In this document: positions 8,873 to 20,924 of the stretch, piece by piece | How positions within the stretch are numbered: the stretch's first letter is position 1 | How the letters are laid out: the number at the start of each line of letters is the position of its first letter | Translations under genes and position numbers: made by a program | The notes under the pieces: generated by a model | The model's database searches: none | The model's input: only the letters and a program-made list of their open reading frames with translations | Told to the model about the DNA's origin: nothing | Assembly: GCA_015499995.1 (NCBI GenBank) | Contig: JADNRV010000057.1 | Coordinates: forward strand, 124,001-188,000 | Length of the DNA: 64,000 nucleotides | Direction of reading: 5' to 3' | Source: Flammula alnicola | Lineage: Eukaryota > Basidiomycota > Agaricomycetes > Agaricales > Strophariaceae

Positions 8873-11422
8873 CTACAAAAACATGGCCAGGGTCATAGTA
8901 AGTGCAATGCACATGGGTAGCCATAGGGTTCTCGAATGTGGTCTGGAAGAGGAGCTCCCGTTCATCGTCGCATTCGGGGCACCAGTCGAAGAGGAGGGAG
9001 TCGTGTTTACGACAGCGTTATTTTGGACGACTGCCGATGCCGGAGCAGAACCAATAGGTAGAATCGTCTGCTGCTCAATTATACCAGAGCCAATCATCAC
9101 CTGAACACCGACAGAAGGAACACCTTTGACCACGACGAAAAGCAATGCAGGACCAGGAGCAAGAATCGCGGGATTAGGCGGCACCTGTGAAACATGCAGT
9201 ATAGCAGTGTTGTTGACATATCCCGTGTAGGTAGACTCGAGAACGACCATACGCTGGCCCATGTTCTGTCAGAGGGTTCATCAGTGTCGAAGCCGTGTTT
9301 CAATCGGAAGGACATACGATGGAGTGCGTCGAAAATCCTGGTCGAATGATAACGACCGTTGCATTTACTACATTCGCGACATCACCAAAGAGGTCATCCG
9401 AGTCCAGGACAATATCAAAAGAAGGGCCACCGTAAGAAAGCTGGGATAGAAGCCCCTTCGGCTGGGGCCGTCTCTGATTGTAGTAAGACGGATAGAACCT
9501 CTCTGTACGGTACTCAGTAGGGTATTTGACATCAGATCCCACAGTATAGTCAGCATTCGGATTCGAGCCAGAAACAAAGACAGATCCTAATGAAAGTGTG
9601 TTAGGAACCAGGGGCGGTGTAGCAAGATGGATAGTCAGACTGACCATCAGGAAGCAAAATCGCCGAGGAGTGATACATGCGAGGAACTACGCTTGCTGAG
9701 AATCCGTCACTCGACCAACGATGCCCAGCAGGTGCGTCGGGATCATAAATAACGGGCGTCAGTACCGGATCGTCGGCATACGATTGTCCGATTGCCCATG
9801 GGTCAGATCCATAGCCAGCCGTCCCTGTTCTTCATTAGCGGCCATATACGAAAGTCTGAACTGCACTGGACACAACGTACCCATTTGAGCGCCATTGAGG
9901 CAAAGAACCTTGCCGTCGGGTAGCAAAACAAAATTTGCCATGCTACGTCTCTTCGGTAGAGGGTCGTCGGGAACGTAAGATTTTGAAACGTCCGGGGTTA
10001 TCTTGACACAAGACGTAGAAGCCGGCTGTAAAATCGGCACGAAGGACGGAGATGTCCATCTACAAGTCATCAGTAACGTGAAAGCGATAAAATAGAGACC
10101 TCACTCGTCTGTCTCAACATTTGATCCTCCACAAAACATAATAGTCGCCGTCCAGTTGTTGGCAGGGAGAAGGGGCATCATAACTGTACCAGCGCTGGCA
10201 GGGTACGTTCTCACCGCGTCGGGCATGTCGTCAAGGGGAGTTTCGACGTTTGTCTTGGCGTCCAGAAGGACAGTCGACCATCCAGCCTGGATAAGTAGCT
10301 TTCCTGATGGAATGAGCCAAGTCAGAGGATAGAGGTTAACTGGTAATGTGTTCTGAAGGATGGGAGCCGTGACAGAAGGTCCAGCTGGGGGAAAGAATTC
10401 ATATGTTGGATTATTCTGGCCGGCATCGTTGATATATCCTCCATTTCTGGATCCCCCGATCTGAAAGTAGAAAATCAGAAGCGATGAGGAAGATACGACA
10501 TTTACGTACGATGATTATGCTGCCGTCTTCAAGGGTCTCGCTAGACAACAGGTCAAAAGACATATTTCTGTGTTATGGATACGCAGAGAACTTACAGAGT
10601 GGGGTACCACCGTTGCTCAGCTTTGACAGGCGACATGTACCACTGGCAATCATCTCCGGAACATGGGGTCAATATTCTGTGACGTTGAAGCAGCTGATGA
10701 GAAATAGGAAGAAAAATCCATGATACGGACATACCGGATGCTGAGGACGTGCGACAAGGTGGAAAAATCCAAGTTGAAGAATGAGGAAGCCAGGAAGGTA
10801 ACGTGGAAAGTAAAGCGACGTACGAGCGGCGTCCATCGGCATCGTAGTATGGTCCAGAGCTGCCATCTTGCGAATCGGCTGCATCCCCGCCCGCTGTAAC
10901 TGCTTGATTTCCTCCAACGTTGATCCATGTTCCGTTGCCCAAAACATTACCGCCCTGAGAGATTGGGTCGGAAATATGTTAGATAGAGTAAATGGGTTAT
11001 CTTACCGCACAAAACGAGTTGGTCTTGACATCCATTGCCCGTTGCCTGTTATCCGTGGTCCCGTATTCTGATCGAACTTAATGGGCTATAGGAAAGCAGA
11101 TGCTAAAGATTGACCAACCGGATGCCCACGCCGGATGCCCATTGATTTGTGTAGGGTTATTTTCCACTTTGTCGAGGATGTAAATCTTGTCTGGACGGCC
11201 TAGAAAAATCTTCAACCGTACAGGGACAGACGTTAAATCAAGCAAACACAAGTGTAACGCAGGAAATATTACTTGCTGAGAGCTCACGAGCGAATCGGCG
11301 ATTATCTCAAACCTTCCGGGATCTCCTTGGTGCACTGGCTGACTTGGCGGGGGAACTACAGCAGGGAATTGAGCGAGGGCGAATGGATAGACCAGCGCTG
11401 TGAAGTAGATGTGCTTTTTCAT
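8873..11422 (-). CDS. Copper radical oxidase (glyoxal oxidase family), GPI-anchored, 642 aa
   Basis: Twelve exons: 11273-11422, 11119-11209, 11006-11067, 10824-10954, 10735-10740, 10596-10676, 10510-10540, 10105-10460, 9881-10059, 9645-9824, 9318-9586 and 8873-9265. All phases close and encode 642 residues. Family oxidases turn aldehydes into acids and release H2O2 for lignin-degrading peroxidases. All radical-copper positions are visible: Cys100 (SFCAGG), Tyr171 (RWYPT), Tyr413-His414 (RMYHSS) and His510 (STHSI). The N-terminus is a signal peptide (MKKHIYFTALVYPFALAQF). The C-terminus is a Ser/Pro/Thr-rich linker with a hydrophobic tail, as in GPI-anchored CRO proteins. Exon 5 is only 6 nt, and including it restores the family sequence RRSIRILTPC. 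Confidence 0.93.
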
Positions 11423-12646
11423 GGCAACAATTAGAATCGTGAAAGAGGGTAGATTATAGGGTTCTCGAAGAACTCCGTATTAAAGGGATATTATGAGAGA
11501 ATAATGTAAGAGTAAGAAGGTGGGTAGAGGAAGAAAAAGTGGAAGCCGCCGTTATGGCAAGGCGAGGGTTTTTGTGTGGCCGAGTTATCCACGTGACCGC
11601 GTATCGGCCTAGACACTGTCATCCACCCCACAAATATCGTAGAAAACTCAAAACTCCACATTTTTTTTCCAAACCTTTACGAGAATGTTTGAATAATGGG
11701 ATAGATTGTACTCGTAAAATTTCAGATGCAAAGACGCAGTAAGCGTAGAAGAATCTATGAGACACTAGTGTATCACTGAGTGGTGACACAGTGCTCGCAG
11801 GGAAAGAGAAACTCATTCCTTTGGCTCAAATGTTTTAAACGGGGTTGACAATATGTAAATGTTTACGTTGCAAATTTATTTGAAGACAAACGGAGCATCC
11901 TTTGCAAAATTATTGACTTGCCAAAAGCGTATCAGATGACGGTAAAGTCACATTTGATGGTGTAAGCCGAAAAACCCCGGCAGTCCGGTTATGAGCCTCC
12001 CGAGTTCCGATTCCCAGGCTTTGTTGCTTCTTGTTTCTATGTAACGTTCGTTTTATTCTGAATCTTTGCCAACATCAGATATTACTTGCAGTGTCGTCCT
12101 CTCCCACTAAAAAAGACACGGAATCTGTTGGTCTGACTACAGGAGACCAGAGCGTCAGCACCTTTTCAGCCCTCAGCTTCTCACCGGCGAGTTTTTAAAG
12201 AACAAAGATATCAAGAGGTTTTATGACGGGATCGGCAGATGTAAGCGTAATTATCTCAATTCATCGCATCTCTAATGCGGTGTCACCTAATTCAGCGTCA
12301 ACTGAGTCCTGAAGCTCTTGATCGTTGTATGAGTTCATCCCGAGTGTAAGTTGACGGGTATTTCCAGCCTGATTTCCTTGTTACTGAAATAGAACTTTTC
12401 AGCCCATTCATATCTGTTTATTCCTTTATTCCATGGAAGATTCGACCTTGTTCATCACCTTTACACCAGTAAATTTCTTGACTACGAGTTCCTGTACATA
12501 AAGTGTCCAAATTCGTGAGCATCGCATATCCACCCCTCCGATAACCTCTTAATTATGGCTGGCCCTTCATCGGACTTCCAGTCACCAGCGAATAAAAAAG
12601 GTTAGCCCCCCAATCCAAAGAGTATGGCATTTCTCTCACAACAACC
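11423..12646. promoter_or_regulatory. Divergent intergenic region between copper radical oxidase and a membrane protein
   Basis: About 1.2 kb separate two divergent starts (11422 minus, 12647 plus), so both promoters should lie here. I see AT-rich and CT-rich blocks but no TATA box or operator that I would defend. Short unplaced coding-like stretches near 12080-12250 carry no recognised motif. Confidence 0.4.
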
Positions 12647-14014
12647 ATGTCTCTGGATTCAGCTACCGCTGCTCTTACGATCATTGTCACATGCAATATT
12701 CTTGAAATCCTCGGATTGGTAATCCTCATCGCGATATTATGCACTGCATGGTTCTCTGCGAGAGTTCCACGGACATCGACGTGGTTTTTGCTTGTATTTT
12801 CGACCATTCTATGCAACATCTCCAGTATCATGCTCCTTGGGCAACAAACGGGGCCTGAACCGAATATGTCAATTTGTCTTGTGCAGGCCGCCATGGCCTA
12901 TTCGACGGCCGTGTTGTGAGTTTCTCTCAAGATGAATATTGATATTGAACGCTGACGAGCGATATGCCATAGTAATGCATTTTCAGGCACTGCATTTGTT
13001 CTACAGGTAAGTGTTATAGATGTTTGAACTTGCATGCTGGACTCAGAAAACCAAAAGGTCTACTTGTCGATGACATTAGTCCATAACTACTACACACTAT
13101 TCTCCCGCCGTATTGTATTAATGGTAGGTTTCTCTGTGATTTTCACTCCCTTGCTGACAGACTTAATTTCATTTTTATAGCTCAACGTCTTGTCAACCCT
13201 TATGTTGTGCGGTAGTCTTACTATAATACTTGTTGTGAGTCCTTTGTCTTGAATCACAACCCATAATTCTAATACCTTGTAAAGTACGCGGTGCGAAATC
13301 CGTCCTTTGTGGTTCGGGACCCCTCTGGTATACGCTGTCATATCACGTCGCCTCTAGTGTGCGTTGTTGATCTGGTCAATTTACTATCTGTCTGATTCTA
13401 ATACAAAGTCATGCAGGCGTATAATGTCAATAGGCATAAGTATAGGCGCAGCAGCAGTGGGGTTAATCCTGCAAGGTGTGTGTTTCTCGGGAGCTATGCG
13501 TCCGCTCTTCCTGACATGATGCGAAGTTGTCATTGGCATCAAGCTTCATCGCGCGGGAAATTCATTTGATTCACTTCCTATTCAGAGCAAAATTCCCCGA
13601 GCTGTCATCATTCGTGTCTTTATTTTCAGCGCAATTTCCTTTATTCTGATTGTGTAAGGGCACATCTTCCCTTACAAACTGCATGAATACTAAGGTTCAA
13701 AATTTAGACTGGGCCTCGTGAGCTATTCTCCAATGTATGAAGAAGGTTCTGGCATATCCGACATTACACTAGCAAGTAGTCAGTCATTCTATCTACAGCT
13801 ATATGGGATTGAAGATATTAACATTTTCTACGACCATATGCATGTTTAGCGCCCTTAGTTGGCGGGATAGTTTTCGGCACACAAAAAGTGCGTCATTCAA
13901 GATATATTCTACGCTCATCGCATGTCGATCCTCATTTGCTTACCTGACATTGTGTAGGACATCCTGCGTGTGTGGATGTTCTGGCGTCGACCAAGCGTAG
14001 AACAGGGGCCGTAA
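12647..14014 (+). CDS. Seven-helix membrane protein of unknown function, 281 aa
   Basis: Ten exons (12647-12915, 12973-13006, 13058-13123, 13181-13234, 13285-13358, 13417-13475, 13527-13653, 13708-13775, 13850-13887, 13958-14014) join in phase to 281 residues, with the stop at 14012-14014. About seven hydrophobic helices are visible, starting TIIVTCNILEILGLVILIAI. The end reads FGTQKDILRVW then a short polar tail. This layout matches the large, uncharacterised agaricomycete family of seven-transmembrane proteins with an FGTQK-like motif after the last helix, sometimes called receptor-like. No ligand or partner can be inferred. Exons as small as 34-38 nt and introns of 48-74 nt make gene prediction here error-prone. 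Confidence 0.8.
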
Positions 14015-14346
14015 TATCTTGGTATAATGGTTGTGATTATAGACCATGTTGTACTGAGGTCATAGTGCCAATTGCTTCTTCAATGCTTCTGCACCCATTC
14101 GCTCGCTAAATATCATATTTGTCTCTTTTCATGCGCTCCTTGGAGGAGGCAAAATCGGCGCATATGGATCCGACGATTGGTATGGTTGACGGTGCAGGGG
14201 CATGCAGAGATTTTGGAAAAGAAAAGGGGACACCTGAATGGATGTGATTAGTGAGATAAGATACTCGTTTATCTGTGTGGCAGTGTGCATTGCCTTCGGC
14301 AAGAAATTTTCGCTACCGAGGGTTTTCCAGACTCTTGCCTGAAGTC
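14015..14346. other. Convergent intergenic stretch
   Basis: The 3' flanks of the plus-strand membrane protein and the minus-strand gene ending at 14347. No supported gene. Confidence 0.4.
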
Positions 14347-14908
14347 CTACGACCACTGAAGAAACCGCGATCTATCGGAGTCATACACAGCTTCTACAAA
14401 TATTGAAGAACTAGTCGAGTTTGCTACTCGACGAACATTCGTAATGAGATCCTTCAAGTATCCAGGCCTGGCAAAATGAGCAAAGAACGCAATATCTCGC
14501 GAGGGTGGCTATAATCACGTAGGAGGCATAGGGCATAGAAGAGAAACGGAGGGTTCGCAGGCAGGACGCTCTTTACTTACTTGTTGTAGAACTGAGTTGA
14601 GTCCAAATCGAAGCAAGGGTAGATCGAAGCCTCAGGGGAGAGAAAGTTGCATGCCAACGACGCAAAGGTAGGCCGCTCAGCGGGAACGCTTAAGATCACA
14701 AAGAAAACACCGTGGGATCCACGGCCAAAACAAATTGTATAATATGAAAACTGTCTAAACGTGAGCTTGTTTAGTTTAATGTCAATGCGAGAGCCATTGA
14801 ACACACATACATTACACCGCAATGACTCTCGGAGATGACTCGACCAGCAAATCCTCCTGTAGGCAAATCCAATTTGTCGACTGCCCTGATGTGGAGGACG
14901 AGTCAGTT
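14347..14908 (-). CDS. Unrecognised gene, three 3' exons
   Basis: Exons 14816-14908, 14581-14754 and 14347-14467 share consistent phases with good splice signals (GTAATG...TTTAG and GTAAGT...CCAG) and stop at 14347-14349. The product includes VIAVQFSYYTICFGRG, VPAERPTFASLACN and VYDSDRSRFLQWS. No domain is recognised. An acceptor at 14909-14910 implies at least one more 5' exon, but the only room before the eEF2 stop at 15015 is about 100 bp. The 5' end is therefore missing, very short, or runs under the eEF2 3' end. It may be a truncated gene. Confidence 0.45.
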
Positions 14909-15014
14909 CTAAATGATTGTTACAGACGAAATCATCATACCGAGGTCTTATGTTAAAGCAAGAACTCCGAAGAAGGCTCCTTAGCCTTCCCTCCTTGGTA
15001 CAGTAGCCCTTACA

Positions 15015-18000
15015 TTAGAGCTTGTCGTAGTACGTCTCAAGAGAAGGGATTTCAGGCTGAGTACGCATATGCAATCAGTGCGACATCCGAAGTCGAGGAA
15101 ATAGACGTACTTTGAGACCCTTACGGATACGGATCTTTGCCACCAGCTCCTCCGACTTACTGCCCTTCTCAAGGGGTGCTGCGTAACGCCTCGTCAGTGA
15201 GATCACCACGAGCTTAATGGACTGTCCTTACAGTCGCTTGTGATCTCCCAATGGTCGAATACGCTCTGAGGGAAGGCCTGGCCGGCGGTATAAAAGCGCA
15301 GCTGTGCGTTAAATCCAAAAGATTCCGCCACGGGCAGGTATGCCTTAATGGTGAACATGGTCGATCCAGTGCGTTGCTCGTCGCTGAATACCCGCCCACG
15401 GTGCTTGTTGAGACAATTGTAGACGCCGCCAACAGCAGTTTCAGGACATTGAATTTCCACTGAAAGCATAAAGCCAACTCAAGAAGGACTCTGGTAATAG
15501 TAGTAGCGTACTTACCAAGGTAAATTGGCTCCTGGAGTGTCGGGTTTGCCAGTAAGCAGGCGGCGTAAGTTGCACGACGCATAGTGGGAATTATTTGTGA
15601 TCCGCCCCGATGAATGGCATCTCCGTGCAGCTAGAAATGCTTCAGCAACATCCTACCCGTGCAGAGAAGTGACTACACACAATAACATCGAGGATATTGA
15701 GTCGAACACTGCGCATGTTCTCACCACAGATAACACCCTCCTTTGTCGCCCATTGGAAGGCGGCGACACACGAATCCTTGATTTCATTCATATATTGCAC
15801 GCCCTTTGTAGCGTCAACCAACAGATTTGGGCCTGTCGTTTCCGGCCCGAAACACCAGATCTTCTTCGCGTCGTTGACATCCCAGCCGTATTCGTCAGCA
15901 AGGAGACGCGCACGTAGCTTGAAATCGTCGCGAGCGTTGATTTTGCCCGTTTCGATGGCATTGGTGAGCTCCTCGTCGATGGGCACGGCTTTGACGTAGA
16001 GACGATTGTGTTTGTTCTGCGATTTTGAAAGTGCGACAATGGAAGATTCAGTCTGCACGGTCTCGCGGTAAGGAACGATCGGTTCGGAAACCTTCAAAGG
16101 AACACCAGCATGGTCGTCTTGAAGATCCTAAGCATAATAGAATGAGGATAACTGCGTCTGAAAAGTGAAACATCAGTTACCTTTACGCAAATTTCCAAAT
16201 GAAGCTCGCCAACGCCAGCGATAATATGCTCTCCCGTATCCGAAGTCCAAGTCTGAACAGCTGGGTCCGATTTCGAAAGACGCTTCAGGCCTTCAACGAG
16301 CTTAGGCAAGTCAGCCGGGTTCTTGACCTCAACGGCGACCCGGACGACCGGAGACACTGAGAATCGCATGACCCTCATGTTATAGGCGGTTTCCGAGGTT
16401 GTAAGAGTACCGCTCTTCAAAAGGAACTGGTCGATACCGACTAGACCGACGATATTGCCAGCCGGGCAGTCCTCGATGGCCTCAACATGTCGGCCCATCA
16501 TGAGCACGGTGCGCTGGATTCCGGAGTAGAAGAGGTCTTCTTTCTTGCCGGGTTGGTAGTTCGGACCTTGGATGCGAATCTTCTTGCTTCCAGCCTTGAC
16601 GGTCCCAGAGAACACGCGCCCGAAAGCATAGAAACGCCCTTTCTCTGACGTGGGTACCATTTTGGAAACATAAAGGACGAGAGGACCATTGGGGTCGCAG
16701 TCACGAATGCCGATCGCGGATTCGTCGTCCATGGGGCCTTCGTAGAGAGTCTCAACACGGTAGCGCTGGGCTGTGGCGGGGGATGGTAGGTTGATGACGA
16801 TCATCTCCAAGAGTGAATCACCAGCGGGCAAGAACTTGTGCATTATGACCTTGAGTAGGGCCTTGCCCTCGAGATCGCGTTCGCCCTGAGACAGCGTGAT
16901 CTCAAGCTTTTCAAGCATAGCTGTGATACCCTCTTTCTTGAAATTCATCACAGCATCGAATATCTTGAAAATTGGAGCCAGGACGAAGCTGTTGAACGCG
17001 CGCTCCAGAGGTTTACCATCGGCGTCAGTAGCGGAGGTCGTATACTTCCGTGTCGCCGGATTGTAATAATTATCGCCCCATAGCCTGACGATCAACTTCT
17101 CCTTGTCCACGCCGAACTTCTTAGCGTATCGTTTGGCGAATTGGCGAAGTGTGAAACCCCAGCCGTGGAGGCCAGAGCCGAAAGCGACAGTTCCCTGATC
17201 AGGGTACACCTGAACATCGCCGAGAGCAGAATCATGGTAAGTTGAGATGATGACATTGACGCTTTCGATGGTGCGTCGGAAGGACTGATAAAGTGATTCC
17301 TTGTCGATTTGGAGTTCGAGAAGTGCGCGATCGACTTTGTTGATGATGACAACGGGCTTGATACGCTCACCAAGAGCTTGACGGAGGACAGTTTCTGTCT
17401 GCACGCAAACACCCTCGACGCAGTCGACGACGACGAGTGCACCGTCGGTAACGCGGAGCGCCGCCGTCACTTCTGAGGAAAAATCGAGATGTCCGGGTGA
17501 GTCAATCAAATTGATCAAGAACCCGTTGCCTATTAACACGCCGAATGGATGGAAGCCCATTAAATAACAGAGGAGCAACGAGCAATGCGGTCGAACTCAC
17601 CGTCGGCCTTCTGCTTGATCTCAGGGAGATCCTCGTCGTCTACCTCAAAATACATGGAAATGGCGGTAGATTTTATCGTGATGCCACGTTCCTTCTCGTC
17701 GGGTCTCGTGTCCGTGAATTTGTCACCGGCCCTCGAAGACGCGATAATACCGGCTTTTGAGACAAGAGAATCGGTGAGGGTGGACTTTCCGTGATCAACT
17801 ACACAGTTATTCAGAATTTAGTATAGGCTCCATTTCAGAACGATGAATGCACTTACCATGAGCGATAACACTCATGTTGCGGATGTTTGTGGATTTGTCC
17901 ATCAACCCACGGATCTGATCTGTGAATGGAAAGTCGTACATCAGCGGATGTGACCGGGCTAGAGGATATCCGCGTGCACGAGCGTGCGTGGCGTGCTTGG

Positions 18001-19189
18001 CGTGCTTAGCGTGGCACGCCAATGCACGCTCTTACATAGGCCATGGTACTACTTGAAAAAAGAAATAGGCTGCTATAAAGTGTACATGTACCTATAAAAA
18101 TGTGAGGATGTTCTATCCTGTACCTACTCTCTTGTTATTTCGCCGAGAGATCATATATGAGCATCAAAATGCCTGCCTTTTGAAACACATAAGCACGCAG
18201 ATGCACGCAGGTGCACGCGTGTGAATTTTAAGATTTTAGCGTGCCACGCTCACGCACGCTTACACATCATGACGCACGCTCACGCACGCTCGCACGCCAA
18301 TTGGGCATGCGTTCACACACTTATAGCACGCTCGCACGCCAATTGAGCACGCGTGCGCACGCTTGTAGCACGCTCATCAGCATGCTCGCGCACGTTTATA
18401 GCACGCTCTCAGAGCATACTCATAGCATGCACATGGAGAAACCCAGGTAGATGTGGGGGGAAATTGTACTCAGTATTCATGTTCTCATAATCGAGAGAGA
18501 TTGTCTTTGTGCAAATGTATCTTCGACTAACTTGTGGCCCTGAATACATGCAACTTGGTGAGTAATATGCTCTCATATTTCTCCTACTGTACCATTTCGT
18601 TCAATTCATCCATCACAAAGTGATAGGGATGATTATGACCATTGACACTATCAAACAGCCAAAGATCCCAGAAATTACCAAAGAATGACTAATGCCCAGG
18701 CTGAAAAGAAGGAATAAAATGAAACCTACCAATACAGCACCATAGATAATATATACTTATATTTTGTTCCTCTGTACTGTTCTCCTCCGAAATTACAAAA
18801 AACTTGTTCATATATGTACAGCATAATTATATAGAACAGGACACAAATGTCAAAAAGCAACATAGATCAATGCATTGATCTATGTGAAGAGATGCGCCAC
18901 ACGCCAAAAGGGTTGAGCCTGCTGAGCATGGCACGCACTGCACGCTAAAAGGGCTGAGCGTGCTGAGCGTGGCACGCATCGCACGCCAAAAGGGGTGAGC
19001 GTGATGAGCATGGCACGCTCAGGCACGCTTGTGCACGCTCAAGGCACGCCGATTTTCTCTTGCCCGATGTGACCAACTTCGGGTCTGCAAGCGGATTCAT
19101 TGCTGACCTATTGTGAAGTTACTATGTTTAATCAAACATGTCACGTCAATTAGTGCAGCAAAAAGGTAACGTATAGGTACTTACACCAT
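15015..19189 (-). CDS. EFT: Translation elongation factor 2 (eEF2), 842 aa
   Basis: Ten exons: 19185-19189, 19108-19121, 17857-17919, 17601-17798, 16181-17529, 15681-16127, 15516-15630, 15232-15459, 15111-15178 and 15015-15056. They give exactly 842 residues, the length of yeast eEF2, from [15 protein letters not shown] to TYYDKL. The protein is the GTPase that moves tRNAs and mRNA through the ribosome. Visible motifs are the P-loop AHVDHGKS (26-33), DSPGH, NKVD, the regulatory loop with FTDTR, and the diphthamide site [10 protein letters not shown] with His699. Exon 1 is 5 nt and exon 2 is 14 nt; both are needed to recover the conserved N-terminus. Intron 2 is 1,188 bp because it holds a 1,110-bp transposon. 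Removing the element and one 9-bp duplication leaves 69 bp. The coding sequence looks intact. Confidence 0.97.
17956..19065 (-). mobile_element. Non-autonomous DNA transposon, GCGTGC-array family, copy B, inside eEF2 intron 2
   Basis: The 1,110-bp element is flanked by the direct repeat GATGTGACC at 17947-17955 and 19066-19074. Its ends are GGGCTAGAGGATATCC... and the inverse of GGGCAAGAGAAAATCG..., imperfect inverted repeats of about 22 bp. Subterminal GCGTGC/GCACGC arrays flank a middle of ordinary AT-rich sequence with no coding capacity. It is inverted relative to copy A, and the central segments I compared are identical. It sits wholly within a GT-AG intron, so splicing can remove it. 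Confidence 0.93.
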
Positions 19190-19622
19190 GCTGGACCGTT
19201 ATGAGAACAGCAGACAAGAAATAGGGTTTGGTTCAGAGCGTATTTTTTCTGCTTGTCAACGTTTCAACATAGTCTGGTCTTATAGGTGTCTTGGATGCGT
19301 ATATGAGTCAGGTAACAATAGGTAGTGCCCGGGCTGTCCGGAGCCTTGAGCGGACCCGCTGGCGCTTTTTGAGACACCATGACTCACTGTCGGCGTCCAT
19401 GCCTAAATACGTCGAGTAAGTAGGTACATATGCACCATATAGGGCAGTTGCAGTTCATTGACACGCCCTAAATTGAGGGAAGTGTTAGCAGAGGAACAAT
19501 CACGCTCAATCCCTTCCATCCTTCCGAAAGGAGAACACACCGAGAGTTCGAGACTTCGAGTCATCGATACGGTATAAATAACCTCCACATATCTATACAT
19601 AGGAATTCTCATAATATCCACT
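19190..19622 (-). promoter_or_regulatory. Upstream region of eEF2
   Basis: This sequence precedes the eEF2 start at 19189. A strong promoter is expected for this gene, but I see no single diagnostic box. The AGGTTG element begins about 430 bp upstream and could separate distal elements from the gene. Confidence 0.4.
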
Positions 19623-20902
19623 GTGGGAGCGGCTTAGGTTGCCGAGCAACCAAGGACAGGCTGAAAACTAGATTTCAACCTGTCCTTGGGTGATTATTAG
19701 GTTGATTCAATTCAACCTAATAATTAGGTTGCGCGGCAACCTACCAAAACAACCAAGGAGATAGTGATGTTAAACATGCATAGTTAGACCATCAGTATGC
19801 TACTTTTCAACCTGACTCGTCAACCAGTAGATAGCTACTTATTAACCTAAAGTATGCCCTAGTGGAAAAGGTATTATTTTTTCAATAGGATTGTTAATTA
19901 GTATATTCTAAACATGTTCTGAAGAATTTTGAAGCAAGAAGGTTAGCACCTGGAATGCGGTGACATAAATAAAAATTTGGCGCGCACCTTTTTTCCCTAA
20001 GTCCAAAATGCCGCGTTGGATACTCAGTATCCGGCGATGGCCGACATTTCAGACTCCGCCTGAACAGAGCGACAGGGTGGTTGACTTCTGCTCTCACCAT
20101 CGTCCTGGATCCACCCTTCTAACGCCCAACCGTATATGACCCCGACAAGTCCCCAACAACCCGACTCTGCCCACGCCATGCTGGCATTCGATTTACAGCA
20201 ACACAAGGGTGTAGAAAGTCTTAGGGGGATAGGAGATAGGGACCTGTGGTAGAAGGCCCATCAGGTATGTCGCGAACAATTCCCCCATGATGCCGCTGAC
20301 TGATTGCCTTTCGCTGTGCCTAACCCATATCGAATACTGCCACTATCCTCCACTGCCACTATCCTCCACTCCGACTCGCGGACTGTCAACCACCACCCCC
20401 ACCCCCCGTTTCAATCAACACAACACCTGTTGCCACCGACAATGGAATGTGAGACCGCAGGCAAATGCAATGAGACGGATGCACCTGTATGGTCGGTGGT
20501 CTCATTTCGAGTATATAGAGTTATTGCTATGATATGTAACTTAATGTGTAGTCAAAATAACAACCTATTTTACGAATTAAAAAAAAAAAAGATGTCTAAA
20601 AGCAACCTACTGTATAGTGACTCTAACCGGCTAATTGGGTCATATTCAACCGACAATAGGTTGACTTTCAATACTACTGTAGGTTGGTTAAAACTACACA
20701 CCAGGTTGATCATAAACCTTACTGAGCCATTTGTACATAGGTTGAAAAGTTAAAAAATAGGTTGTAAATTAACCAAGGCACCAACCTACTCACAAGGTTG
20801 ATCACCAACCTAACGAAGATGAAAATCAATCTTTTATTTACTGATAAGTAACCTAACTTAGGTCAAATCCCCAGGTTGACCATCAACCTGGGCCGCCCGC
20901 AC
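19623..20902. mobile_element. Non-autonomous DNA transposon, AGGTTG-array family
   Basis: Imperfect inverted ends (GTGGGAGCGGCTTAGGTTG left; inverse of GTGCGGGCGGCCCAGGTTG right) enclose about 1,280 bp. AGGTTG/CAACCT words are dense at 19638-19760 and 20590-20890. The left array also folds into two perfect-looking hairpins (19660-19700 and 19690-19735). No transposase is present. No convincing target-site duplication flanks it, so one end may be trimmed or the copy is old. A long A-run lies near 20579-20590. Confidence 0.65.
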
Positions 20903-20924
20903 AGAGATCTGGAAAAGAGGGTCC

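Noticed and set aside
16498..17442. Alternative minus frames inside eEF2 (86 and 116 codons)
   Set aside because: Shadow frames of the long eEF2 exon with no independent support.
17807..18022. ORF starting in the transposon and running into eEF2, suggesting an alternative eEF2 N-terminus
   Set aside because: Its first residues are translated GCGTGC repeat and intron. The micro-exon model restores the conserved start.
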